Part shown: positions 15,802-22,801 of the stretch, one piece after another
Numbering within the stretch: position 1 is the stretch's first letter
How the letters are laid out: every line of letters starts with the position of its first letter
Source: Candidatus Pacearchaeota archaeon
GTDB taxonomy: Archaea > Nanobdellota > Nanobdellia > Pacearchaeales > GW2011-AR1
Assembly (NCBI GenBank): GCA_002686355.1
Contig: NZBV01000022.1
Location: 1 to 32,555, forward strand
Direction of reading: 5' to 3'
Length of the DNA: 32,555 nucleotides
The notes under the pieces: model-generated
Told to the model about the DNA's origin: nothing
What the model saw: only the letters and a program-made list of their open reading frames with translations
Databases searched by the model: none
Translations under genes and position numbers: made by a program

Positions 15802-17244
15802 TTATTTCTCAGGCTTCATAAAAGGAAACATAATTACATCGCGTATCGACGGTTGGTTTGTAAAAAGCATGATAACTCTTTCAATTCCAACACCAACTCC
15901 ACAAGCAGGAGGCATGCCATGCTCAAGTGCAGCCACAAAATTCTTGTCTGTTCCCATTGCCTCAACATTTCCTTTTTTTCTTTCTTCTTCTTGCTCTTTA
16001 AAATGCTTTGCCTGAAGTCCAGGATCATTTAACTCAGAATATGCCCGACCTAATTCCATACCCCCAACAAATGGCTGAAAAACCTCTGCCTTTGTAGGAT
16101 CCTTTTTATTTGGTTTTGCCAACGGCGCGAGCTCAATTGGATAATCAATTAAAAAAGTCGGTTGAATCAACTTGTGCCTAAACAACTTCATCAACTCATC
16201 AGCAAGAATCGTCTTTGTAATCCCAGTTGGCTCAATGCCATGCTTTTTTGCAATCTTCTTTGCCTCAGCATCACTTTTAACACGGCTGATATCTTCATTG
16301 AGATTCTCCTTAATTGCCTTAAGAATTGGAACACGCCTCCACTTTGCCAGATTAATCTTATGTCCTTGATACTTAAAAATCAACTTACCAAACAACTTCT
16401 TAGCAATAGTTTTAATCAATTCTTCAAACAAATCCATTCCATCATTATAATCTGCATATGCTTGGTACCATTCAATCGTCATGTGCTCTGGATTATGTTG
16501 CCTGTCAACACCCTCGTTCCTAAACTTCTTTGTAATCTCATAAACATTCTCAAATCCCCCAACCTGTGCTTTCTTCAAAAATAATTCAGGCGCAATACTC
16601 AAATACACATCAGAATTGTAAGCATCGCAATGCGTCTTAAACGGCTTTGCCAACGCCCCCCCATAAATTGTCTGCAACAACGGCGTCTCAACTTCAACAA
16701 ACTTTTTCTTTTTCATAAACTCCCTCATCACTTCCAAAATAATTGCCCGCGTCTCAAAAATCTTCCTCACCTCAGAATTCATAATCAAATCCAAATACCT
16801 CTTCCTGTATCTTTCTTCCTTGTCTTTCAAACCATGAAACTTTTCAGGCAATGGCTTAATTGCTTTGCTCAACAGCTCTAACTTCTTCACCAAAATCGAA
16901 ACCTCCCCAGTCTTTGTCTTAATCACCTTCCCACTAATCCCAACAAAATCTCCTGTATCAACATATTTCTTAAAAAATTTCCTAACTTTCGTCGATGTTC
17001 CACCTTCTTGCAAAACAATTTGCATCCCCCCAGAGAAATCCTGCAAACTCGCAAACGAAATCCTCCCAAGTTCTCTCTTTGTCATCAATCTGCCAGCAGT
17101 CTTCACAGAACTCCCTAACTTCTTCAAACACTCAACAACATTCTGTTTTTTATCAAACTTATGGGGATATGGCTCAACCCTTAATTCTCGCAACTCTGTT
17201 ATCTTCCTCTTTCTTTCATTAATAATCTGTTTCTCACGACTCAT
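15802..17244 (-). CDS. lysS: Lysyl-tRNA synthetase, class II
   Basis: 480 residues; charges tRNA-Lys. The N-terminal OB-fold anticodon-binding domain (about 45-125, including AGRLMTKRELG and FASLQDFSGGMQIV) is followed by the class II core: ETPLLQTIYGGALAKPF (motif 1 region), FRNEGVDRQHNPEHMTIEWY at 241-260 (motif 2) and GVGVGIERVIMLF at 449-461 (motif 3). It is the class II form, whereas many archaea use an unrelated class I enzyme. A TATA-like box (17266-17277) sits 27 bp upstream of the ATG, so the mRNA is probably leaderless. Confidence 0.97.
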   Translation of the reverse strand: MSREKQIINERKRKITELRELRVEPYPHKFDKKQNVVECLKKLGSSVKTAGRLMTKRELGRISFASLQDFSGGMQIVLQEGGTSTKVRKFFKKYVDTGDFVGISGKVIKTKTGEVSILVKKLELLSKAIKPLPEKFHGLKDKEERYRKRYLDLIMNSEVRKIFETRAIILEVMREFMKKKKFVEVETPLLQTIYGGALAKPFKTHCDAYNSDVYLSIAPELFLKKAQVGGFENVYEITKKFRNEGVDRQHNPEHMTIEWYQAYADYNDGMDLFEELIKTIAKKLFGKLIFKYQGHKINLAKWRRVPILKAIKENLNEDISRVKSDAEAKKIAKKHGIEPTGITKTILADELMKLFRHKLIQPTFLIDYPIELAPLAKPNKKDPTKAEVFQPFVGGMELGRAYSELNDPGLQAKHFKEQEEERKKGNVEAMGTDKNFVAALEHGMPPACGVGVGIERVIMLFTNQPSIRDVIMFPFMKPEK

Positions 17245-17282
17245 ATTTTAGAAAAAGAAAAATAGTTTTTATATTTAATCGT

Positions 17283-17711
17283 TTACCCTTTTACAAATTT
17301 CTTTTTGTAAAACCCTCTTTTTGTCAGTTCTCTGTTCAGCAGCTCATCTGCAATTCTTTGATAATAATTTTCTCTTCGAACATACCTGTATCTTATTAAA
17401 TCAAAATTTTCCTGCAACTTCTGGACTTTTAAAAATAAAGGCAAAAGCCGTGGATTTTTTACTTTATATTTTCCAAACAACTGATTCACAACAAGCTCTG
17501 AATCTAAACAACATGTGATTTTCTTGCCAAATTTTGATGCCATTTCAAGGGCCTTAATAAGAGCCTCATATTCTGCAATATTATTTGTAATCTGCCTTCC
17601 TATAAATGCGCTATATTTAGTTAAAATTGTTTTATCTTTACGAACAAGAACTCCAATTGCACCTGGCCCTGGATTCCCACGGCATCCTCCATCAGAACTA
17701 GTGTAAATCAT
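17283..17711 (-). CDS. rnhA: Ribonuclease HI
   Basis: 142 residues from the ATG at 17711. That start is supported by a TATA-like box at 17731-17741; an upstream TTG would precede it. It degrades the RNA strand of RNA-DNA hybrids. The acidic active site is D7 (SSDGGCRGNPGPGAIG), E47 (NNIAEYEAL), D70 (CCLDSELVV) and D122 (RIADELLN), with the usual RREN before the last Asp. The short form without an N-terminal hybrid-binding domain is common in archaea. Confidence 0.95.
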   Translation of the reverse strand: MIYTSSDGGCRGNPGPGAIGVLVRKDKTILTKYSAFIGRQITNNIAEYEALIKALEMASKFGKKITCCLDSELVVNQLFGKYKVKNPRLLPLFLKVQKLQENFDLIRYRYVRRENYYQRIADELLNRELTKRGFYKKKFVKG

Positions 17712-17763
17712 GATTGATGAAAAAGACTGGGATTTAAATAGAATTATCTTAATCAACAAGTAA

Positions 17764-18039
17764 CTAAATATGCAACACCTTGAAATTACGAAAATCTTGA
17801 AAAGTTTCTAGCTTGATTTTGACATCACGAATCTGAGCGTGCCGCGGCCCTTTTTTACAAATTTCAATCATCTGATTAACCTTATCAGCATCTCCTTCAA
17901 GAAAAGCCTCAACTCTACCATCTTCAAGATTCCGCACAAAACCCCTGACATCCAACTTCTCTGCACTTTGTTTTACAAACAACCGAAAAAAAACTCCCTG
18001 GACTATCCCTGTAATATACAATCGCACTGATTTCTTCAT
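17764..18039 (-). CDS. acyP: Acylphosphatase
   Basis: 91 residues, the standard size. It hydrolyses acyl phosphates. The phosphate-binding loop VQGVFFR carries catalytic R19, and N37 lies in GFVRNLEDGRVEAFLEG. The bulky FF after the loop glycine replaces the more common GY/GF. TATA-like words lie at 18051-18072. Confidence 0.95.
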   Translation of the reverse strand: MKKSVRLYITGIVQGVFFRLFVKQSAEKLDVRGFVRNLEDGRVEAFLEGDADKVNQMIEICKKGPRHAQIRDVKIKLETFQDFRNFKVLHI

Positions 18040-18080
18040 ATGAAAGGAAGATTATAGGGATTATTAAATATTTTTCCTTT

Positions 18081-18281
18081 TTATTTAGGAACACAATTAT
18101 CACATCCATCTCCAACATAAGTTTTCCAGTCATAAACTAGGTTGATTTCGTATCTTCTTTTACATCCTTTATCATTTAGGTCTTTTGTTCTGTATTCTTT
18201 CCTATTGTAGGGGATGTTATTATCCTCTCTTCTGGTTTCATCTAAAATTAGAATAAAATACCTATTTTTAAGCTTGTTGAT
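18081..18281 (-). pseudogene. Start-less open frame directly behind trmY, likely gene remnant
   Basis: 66 sense codons follow the trmY TAA in the same frame and end at TAA 18081-18083. There is no ATG, GTG or Shine-Dalgarno site. The translation looks protein-like: charged and ending YVGDGCDNCVPK with a CxxC. Possibilities are a decayed small gene, the C-terminal relic of a longer one, or a read-through extension of TrmY. I recognise no family. Confidence 0.4.
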
Positions 18282-18863
18282 TTAGATACCTCTTCTATCT
18301 AATTCATTATTCACAACAGCAAAAACCTGTGAGGCAAAATAAGTTTTAGAGCCAACAGAAACAGGGATTGCGGTTTGTTTTAATCTTTTCATTTCCTTTT
18401 TAGGCAAACCTTCATGGTCGCCAATCACAAAAACACAATTCTCCCCTATCTCTACCTCTCTTAAATCTTCCCCTCTTTTATTCAGGATAAAAATCTGATT
18501 TCCCTGCTCTTCAAGCTCCTCTACAACTCTCAAAAAACTCTTTTTCTCAACAAAACATCCCGGAAGAACTTCTCTTTTCTCTCCCTCTTTATATTTATAC
18601 AGCAGCTTTTGAATAACTTTTGCAACGTCTTTTTTGCTTATTGGAGTATCTTCTTTGACTTGAATCTCAATGTGCTTTGGAGGATCAGGCATTCCATAAA
18701 AAATAAAATGAAATTTCACATCTTTGCGAAAGTTATGGCTTAAAAAAATTCCCTGAATAAGAGAGTGGATTGCAATGTCCATCCTGCCGGCTTTCATCAA
18801 ATCTCCTGAAAGCGCCTTTCCACTTGTAACAGCCTTGCCTGAAAAATATATTAAATGTTTCAT
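18282..18863 (-). CDS. trmY: tRNA pseudouridine(54) N1-methyltransferase TrmY
   Basis: 193 residues of the SPOUT methyltransferase TrmY family. It methylates pseudouridine 54 in the tRNA T-loop to m1-pseudouridine. Markers are AGRMDI at 25-30, YGMPDPPKHIEI at 56-67, GDHEGLP at 148-154 and YFASQVFAVVNNELDR near the C-terminus, the knot that binds S-adenosylmethionine. The start overlaps the stop of the pseudouridine synthase gene by 4 bp, so the two pseudouridine-related enzymes are co-translated. Confidence 0.93.
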   Translation of the reverse strand: MKHLIYFSGKAVTSGKALSGDLMKAGRMDIAIHSLIQGIFLSHNFRKDVKFHFIFYGMPDPPKHIEIQVKEDTPISKKDVAKVIQKLLYKYKEGEKREVLPGCFVEKKSFLRVVEELEEQGNQIFILNKRGEDLREVEIGENCVFVIGDHEGLPKKEMKRLKQTAIPVSVGSKTYFASQVFAVVNNELDRRGI

Positions 18864-19723
18864 TTTTTAATCTCCTGCATAACAAATTCTGCTCTTGCAA
18901 ATATTTCTTCCTCGCTTGTTATTTTATACATCCCAACAAATCTCTTATCACAAAAGACACTAATCACTTCGCCTTTCTTAAACTTTCTTGTGCTGATAAC
19001 ATCTTCTTTGTAAATCGGCTTGCCTGTGAAAATCTGTTTTAAATTATCAGATTTGATTTGAACAACAGGGTAAACTTTTTTTATTATCTCTTCAGCAGGA
19101 ATTATGGTTTTATCTAGTTCATTATTTTCAATTGCTCTTTCAAAATCATACAAATTCAAAAATTCCTTATCATTCTCTGAAAAAATTCCAGCACGCGTTC
19201 GTCTTAATTCTAACATATGTGCTCCAATACCCAATTCTTTTCCTAAATCATCGATTAATTTTCTGATATAAGTCCCTCCTTCAACTTCTGCTCTAAATAA
19301 AATATTCTTTCCATCTTTTTCTAATAATTCAAATTTCTTAATTTCTCTTTCCCTCTCTTGCCTTTTTACTCTAGATTTAACAGGAGGAGTTTGCTTAATT
19401 TTTCCTAAAAACTTTTTCTTAATAACTTTTGCAATATCTTTTAATTCAACATCTTCATGAATTCTCATAACCCCAATATACTCTTTATCCTCCCCTAAAA
19501 AATAACCAGTAAGCTTGCACGCTCGATTCAATGCAATTGGCAAAACTCCTGTAACCATTGGGTCAAGTGTTCCAAAGTGCGAAGTTTTTCTTAAGTTTAG
19601 TTTTTTACGAACAAGATTTGAAATAGTAAAACTCGTAGGACCTGATGGTTTGTCTATGTTTAGAATTCCGAATTCTAGGAGTTCTAAGAGAGGTCTTTTT
19701 TCCTTAATTTTTTCAATGCTCAT
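18860..19723 (-). CDS. cbf5: tRNA/rRNA pseudouridine synthase Cbf5
   Basis: 287 residues. The TruB-like catalytic domain holds D54 in HFGTLDPMVTGVLP and GTYIRKLIDDLG at 150-161, and the C-terminal PUA domain spans about 218-283. Cbf5 makes pseudouridines either guided by H/ACA RNAs with L7Ae, Nop10 and Gar1 or alone in tRNA. The N-terminal extension is shorter than in most archaeal Cbf5 proteins. A TATA-like box at 19745-19753 precedes the ATG by 26 bp. It is the first gene of a two-gene operon with trmY. Confidence 0.95.
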   Translation of the reverse strand: MSIEKIKEKRPLLELLEFGILNIDKPSGPTSFTISNLVRKKLNLRKTSHFGTLDPMVTGVLPIALNRACKLTGYFLGEDKEYIGVMRIHEDVELKDIAKVIKKKFLGKIKQTPPVKSRVKRQEREREIKKFELLEKDGKNILFRAEVEGGTYIRKLIDDLGKELGIGAHMLELRRTRAGIFSENDKEFLNLYDFERAIENNELDKTIIPAEEIIKKVYPVVQIKSDNLKQIFTGKPIYKEDVISTRKFKKGEVISVFCDKRFVGMYKITSEEEIFARAEFVMQEIKK

Positions 19724-19744
19724 GAAAACTCAACTCTCTAAATC

Positions 19745-19753
19745 TTTATAAAT
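19745..19753 (-). promoter_or_regulatory. TATA-like box of cbf5-trmY
   Basis: On the minus strand ATTTATAAA is centred 26 bp upstream of the ATG at 19723. Confidence 0.5.
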
Positions 19754-19872
19754 TTTTAATTAATAGATTTTTTATGTGCGAGATAATAGGATATTGGAAT
19801 AATCAAAAATAATTATAGAATTGTTTTCTGTATTAATTATTTTTTATCAATTGCGAGGCAATGCAAAGCCAA

Positions 19873-20460
19873 TTATTTCTCCAGCGCCATTCTTTTCGGC
19901 TGTGTCTTCTGCTTAGCCTTCCCCCCAGTTTGAGTTTTCATTTGTTTTGCCTGTAATTTTTCTAGTTGCTTTGTTGCTTCTGCACCTGCCTTAACTTTTT
20001 CCTTCTCCTCTTCCTTTTCCTCTTCAGTCTTCTTCTCTCCTCCTGGTTTTCCTCTAACAGAATCCTGGACTTTCTCTTTAAGAGTTTTTTTCTTATTTAT
20101 TGCTTCTTTAGCTTTTGCTTCTATCTTCTCTTCTCTTAATTTCTTGAATTTTAACTTTGTAGGGAGTTCAGCAAGTTCCACCTGAATAATATCTCCTTCC
20201 TTCACAGCTTTAACTCTAATTTTCGCAGGAGGTTTTTTAATCCCCCTGAACCAGACGAACTCATTAAGATATTTGTCAATCTTAATTTTCTTCAAATCTC
20301 TGTCATAAATTTTCATATGCTTAACTAAAAAAACTTTAATCGTCTTCACAGCCCTGTTCGCTTTCTTGTACTTAGGAATCTTTTGAGTTTCCCTCCTAAG
20401 CGGGATAACATACTCTCTTTCAACTTTCTCTATTTTTGGTTTTGGTTTTTTAGTTGCCAT
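19873..20460 (-). CDS. rpl31e: Ribosomal protein L31e with long charged C-terminal extension
   Basis: 195 residues, about twice the usual L31e length. The conserved part is residues 1-95: REYVIPLRRETQKIPKYKKANRAVKTIKVFLVKHM, then KIDKYLNEFVWFRGIKKPPAKIRV. It sits near the peptide exit tunnel in the large subunit. The last 100 residues are a Lys/Glu-rich, probably disordered or helical extension (EEKEEEKEKVKAGAEATKQL, then basic). Extensions of this kind on ribosomal proteins occur in DPANN genomes. It is the last gene of the operon S19e-L39e-orphan-L31e. Confidence 0.93.
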   Translation of the reverse strand: MATKKPKPKIEKVEREYVIPLRRETQKIPKYKKANRAVKTIKVFLVKHMKIYDRDLKKIKIDKYLNEFVWFRGIKKPPAKIRVKAVKEGDIIQVELAELPTKLKFKKLREEKIEAKAKEAINKKKTLKEKVQDSVRGKPGGEKKTEEEKEEEKEKVKAGAEATKQLEKLQAKQMKTQTGGKAKQKTQPKRMALEK

Positions 20461-20462
20461 TT

Positions 20463-20750
20463 TTATCTTCTGTGTGTATTAGTCACAAGATAGTCTATCA
20501 AATTTTTTGATTTATCAATTCCCATCTTTTCTCCTCTTTCACTACCGCAAATATTTACTTCTCGCGCTTTACTTTCCTCTGTCTTACATACAATTAAAAT
20601 CATTAATCCATCGTAGACTTGAAAGATATGTTTGGTAGAAAGATAATCTCTGTCATTGATTATCGCTCCATGATATAACGCGTCCTGTTTATCAGATTTT
20701 AGATTTCTTTCCATAGTTTCAGTAGGTTTTTTTAATATAGATTTAATCAT
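20463..20750 (-). CDS. Orphan small protein inside ribosomal protein operon
   Basis: 95 residues from the ATG at 20750, one base after the L39e TAA; a TTG at 20759 is an alternative. It is two bases from the L31e start, so it is clearly co-transcribed. The middle looks like a beta-rich domain (DALYHGAIINDRDYLSTKHI, FQVYDGLMILIVC) followed by a charged end. There is no signal peptide or membrane segment. I recognise no family. In most archaea L39e and L31e are adjacent, so it looks like an insertion into a conserved gene pair. Confidence 0.65.
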   Translation of the reverse strand: MIKSILKKPTETMERNLKSDKQDALYHGAIINDRDYLSTKHIFQVYDGLMILIVCKTEESKAREVNICGSERGEKMGIDKSKNLIDYLVTNTHRR

Positions 20751-20751
20751 T

Positions 20752-20955
20752 TTATCCAAAGTGTGATTTCCTCTGCTTTCGCGGTTTCACATGTAATTTA
20801 GTTCTTCTCCAACTTCTTCTATGATGTGTCATTGCCGACGGATGCACCCGCTTTCCAATCCCATACTTTTTTAGCACCGCCCACACAGGCGCCCACTTTG
20901 TTCTCCTGCCTGCTTTTGCAAGTTTTGATTTTTTTTGTTGATTTTTTATTCCCAT
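20752..20955 (-). CDS. rpl39e: Ribosomal protein L39e
   Basis: 67 residues, a little longer than the usual 50 or so. It is very basic with the L39e pattern: KLAKAGRRTKWAPVWAVLKK, then HHRRSWRRTKLHV. L39e lines the exit tunnel. The extra residues are at the C-terminus (KPRKQRKSHFG). It starts one base after the S19e stop region. Confidence 0.93.
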   Translation of the reverse strand: MGIKNQQKKSKLAKAGRRTKWAPVWAVLKKYGIGKRVHPSAMTHHRRSWRRTKLHVKPRKQRKSHFG

Positions 20956-20956
20956 T

Positions 20957-21385
20957 TTATTTCACTGCCTCTATAAATTTTCTTCCTTTCTCAGTTAAAA
21001 TTCGTCCTGGCTTTTTTCTTCTTACACCCCTGACGGATTTTTGGATTTCAGTAAAACCAGCAGCATCTGCTTGTTGCAGAGCAACCCGGATTATTTTTCC
21101 TCCTGCTTTTTTGAATTTTTCTGGTTGCATTCCTCTGTTCTTCTTGCTCCCATACTTTGTTCTTAGCCTATTAACTCCTATAACTTTCCTCCGATATATC
21201 TGTCTTAGAATACTCGCAGCACGCTTATACCAAAAATCCTCCTCCCCAATCGGCCTCTCTTTTGCACTCCCTGATTTAACAAACCAAATCCATTCAGGCG
21301 CCTTGAACTCTGGAATTTTTTTCAAAGCTTCTGCTAATTTTAAATTAAACTCCTGAGCAGATAATTCATATACTGGATTTTCCAT
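20957..21385 (-). CDS. rps19e: Ribosomal protein S19e
   Basis: 142 residues from the ATG at 21385; a GTG at 21400 is less likely. Typical S19e stretches are APEWIWFVKSGSAKERPIGE, DFWYKRAASILRQIYRR, RLRTKYGSKKNRG and LQQADAAGF. It is a small-subunit head protein with a role in 18S/16S end maturation. It is the first gene of the operon. A TATA-like ATAAATC lies about 65 bp upstream, so this operon has a leader of about 40 nt, with a hairpin in it, unlike most genes here. Confidence 0.95.
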   Translation of the reverse strand: MENPVYELSAQEFNLKLAEALKKIPEFKAPEWIWFVKSGSAKERPIGEEDFWYKRAASILRQIYRRKVIGVNRLRTKYGSKKNRGMQPEKFKKAGGKIIRVALQQADAAGFTEIQKSVRGVRRKKPGRILTEKGRKFIEAVK

Positions 21386-21408
21386 GTTGCCACATCTCAC
21401 GATGTTAG

Positions 21409-21423
21409 ATAGTCAGCGACTAT
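21409..21423 (-). promoter_or_regulatory. Hairpin in the leader of the S19e operon
   Basis: ATAGTC-AGC-GACTAT is a perfect 6-bp stem with a 3-nt loop, and it extends by A-U and G-U pairs. It lies about 25 bp upstream of the S19e start, inside the predicted leader. It could be a binding site for autogenous control by a ribosomal protein, which is speculation. Confidence 0.3.
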
Positions 21424-21465
21424 TTAGCTAGGACTAAATGAAAATTATGATTTATAAGGTTTTGG

Positions 21466-21642
21466 TTAATAAAAAGCACGGCCTAATTCTTCAAAATCTT
21501 TTTTATCTCTCTCTTCCCTAGAAGTTATTGTTAAAAAAACATTTATGTTATGTATATTCCTCCCACTTCTCAAAAAACCTCTATATTGTCCCTCTTCGGA
21601 AGAGCCTTTAATCTTTCTTGATATTATTCCAATTTCCTTTAT
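21466..21642 (-). pseudogene. Gene remnant with in-frame stops
   Basis: 58 sense codons lie open after a TAG at 21643-21645, and the same frame continues upstream past a TGA as protein-like sequence (LGIGINTKRF). The translation includes IISRKIKGSSEEGQYRGFL and ends FEELGRAFY. No start codon or Shine-Dalgarno site fits. It looks like a small gene killed by nonsense mutations in the 324-bp gap between the S19e operon and the YhbY-like gene. Family unknown; chance is possible. Confidence 0.35.
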
Positions 21643-21709
21643 CTAATCGTAGTTCTCATACCCAATTCAAGAAAATCGTTTTGTATTAATCCCTATGCCC
21701 AAAAATATA

Positions 21710-21958
21710 TTATTTAGAACTATTTTTTCTCAGCTTCCTCAAAACAATAACATATCCAATAATCCTTGCAGAATAAGCCCTACCCAGTTTTTTTAACAAA
21801 CTATCCTTAATCTTTTTCAATTCATCTCTGTCCCTGCATGCACTCCTGAGAACTTTTATCCTGACAACCTTATTTTTTTTAAAATGATTCTCAATAGTTT
21901 TAATGAAATTTTCTGTTATTCTATTCTTACCAATCTGGCAGAAGATTATTTTTGCCAT
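21710..21958 (-). CDS. YhbY/CRM-like RNA-binding protein
   Basis: 82 residues, one CRM (YhbY) domain: QIGKNRITENFIKTIENHF, VRIKVLRSACRDRDELKKI and ARIIGYVIVLRKLRK. These small IF3-C-like proteins associate with pre-rRNA or ribosomal subunits. In CRM domains the loop normally has GxxG; here GKNR and CRDRD replace parts of it. It is the last gene of the operon behind RuBisCO, five bases from the previous stop, with AAGGA just before the ATG. Confidence 0.8.
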   Translation of the reverse strand: MAKIIFCQIGKNRITENFIKTIENHFKKNKVVRIKVLRSACRDRDELKKIKDSLLKKLGRAYSARIIGYVIVLRKLRKNSSK

Positions 21959-21962
21959 TTCC

Positions 21963-22340
21963 TTAAATAACCTCCCATCGTTTTAAAAACTCCTGAATGT
22001 CTTTTTTCTTAACTTTAATACTTTTTAATTTTTTAACTCCAAATGTTCCTATCTTCATTCCAGTATCTTTGTAAATGTCTTTTCCCTTAAATCGGTGGAC
22101 AACAATGTCTGATTTATTTTTCTTCCAGTCTTTGCTGTATGCAGCGCAAAAAATTGCAGCTTTTTTTAGGTCCTCCCTACACACTTTTCCCTTGATATTC
22201 ACAAACGGGCTGCCAGGAGCATCAGTGTGAAAAACCTCTTCTTCTTTTCTGGCCTGTTTAACCAACTCTTCATTATTCCTTGCATTTCTGCCTGCAAAAA
22301 TAATTGTTCCCCTGTCTGTTAAAATCTCACGAAATTTCAT
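21963..22340 (-). CDS. Stand-alone NFACT-R (DUF814) domain protein
   Basis: 125 residues. The pattern AGRNARNNEELVKQA, VFHTDAPGSPFVNIKG, AAIFCAAYSKDWKK and GTFGVKK is the NFACT-R domain found at the C-terminus of RqcH/NEMF-type proteins that bind stalled 50S-tRNA complexes. The N-terminal NFACT-N and coiled-coil parts are absent, so this is a single-domain version, probably RNA- or ribosome-binding. AAGGAGGT at 22351-22358 gives it a strong ribosome-binding site that overlaps the Nudix stop. Confidence 0.88.
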   Translation of the reverse strand: MKFREILTDRGTIIFAGRNARNNEELVKQARKEEEVFHTDAPGSPFVNIKGKVCREDLKKAAIFCAAYSKDWKKNKSDIVVHRFKGKDIYKDTGMKIGTFGVKKLKSIKVKKKDIQEFLKRWEVI

Positions 22341-22350
22341 AATCAGATAA

Positions 22351-22358
22351 ACCTCCTT
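22351..22358 (-). promoter_or_regulatory. Strong Shine-Dalgarno site inside operon
   Basis: AAGGAGGT ten bases before the ATG at 22340 overlaps the stop codon of the upstream Nudix gene, coupling the two. Confidence 0.65.
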
Positions 22359-22800
22359 AATTTTTTAAATTATTCGTTAACCATGAATTAACAATTTTTA
22401 AACACATCTTTTGGTTTGACCATTTTAATTTTTTCAGGGCATCAGAAAAACTAACCCACTTGTAATCAGAATGTTCTTCTTTGCTCAATCGGATTTTTGA
22501 CATCTTAACTTCAACAGCATAAAGTTTATAACTCTGTCCAACAAAGCCTTTTTTGTCAGAGTATTTTTTATCATACTCATATTTCCCCTGTTTATTAAAT
22601 TTCTTTATCTCTAAAATTTTCAAACCTGTTTCTTCCTTAATCTCCCTCCCGATAGCCATTCTTTCTGTTTCATAAAATCTCCTTCCCCCCTTAGGAAATT
22701 CCCATCCTTTCCAGTGCAATTTTCTTTTTAGAATCGAGTACCTAACTCCTTGTTCAGTCTTTGCATATATCACAATAAAAAGCGCACGACGGTATTTCAT
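22357..22800 (-). CDS. Nudix hydrolase
   Basis: 147 residues from the ATG at 22800, one base after the RuBisCO stop; an ATG at 22815 would overlap it. The Nudix box is perfect: G38-x5-E44-x7-R52-E53-I-K-E56-E57-T-G59-L. It hydrolyses a nucleoside diphosphate linked to another moiety. The substrate cannot be told from the sequence. The WEFPKGG lead-in and single domain resemble the Ap4A/MutT-like group. Position behind form III RuBisCO, an enzyme of nucleotide salvage, hints at a nucleotide-related substrate; this is inference. Confidence 0.9.
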   Translation of the reverse strand: MKYRRALFIVIYAKTEQGVRYSILKRKLHWKGWEFPKGGRRFYETERMAIGREIKEETGLKILEIKKFNKQGKYEYDKKYSDKKGFVGQSYKLYAVEVKMSKIRLSKEEHSDYKWVSFSDALKKLKWSNQKMCLKIVNSWLTNNLKN

Positions 22801-22801
22801 C

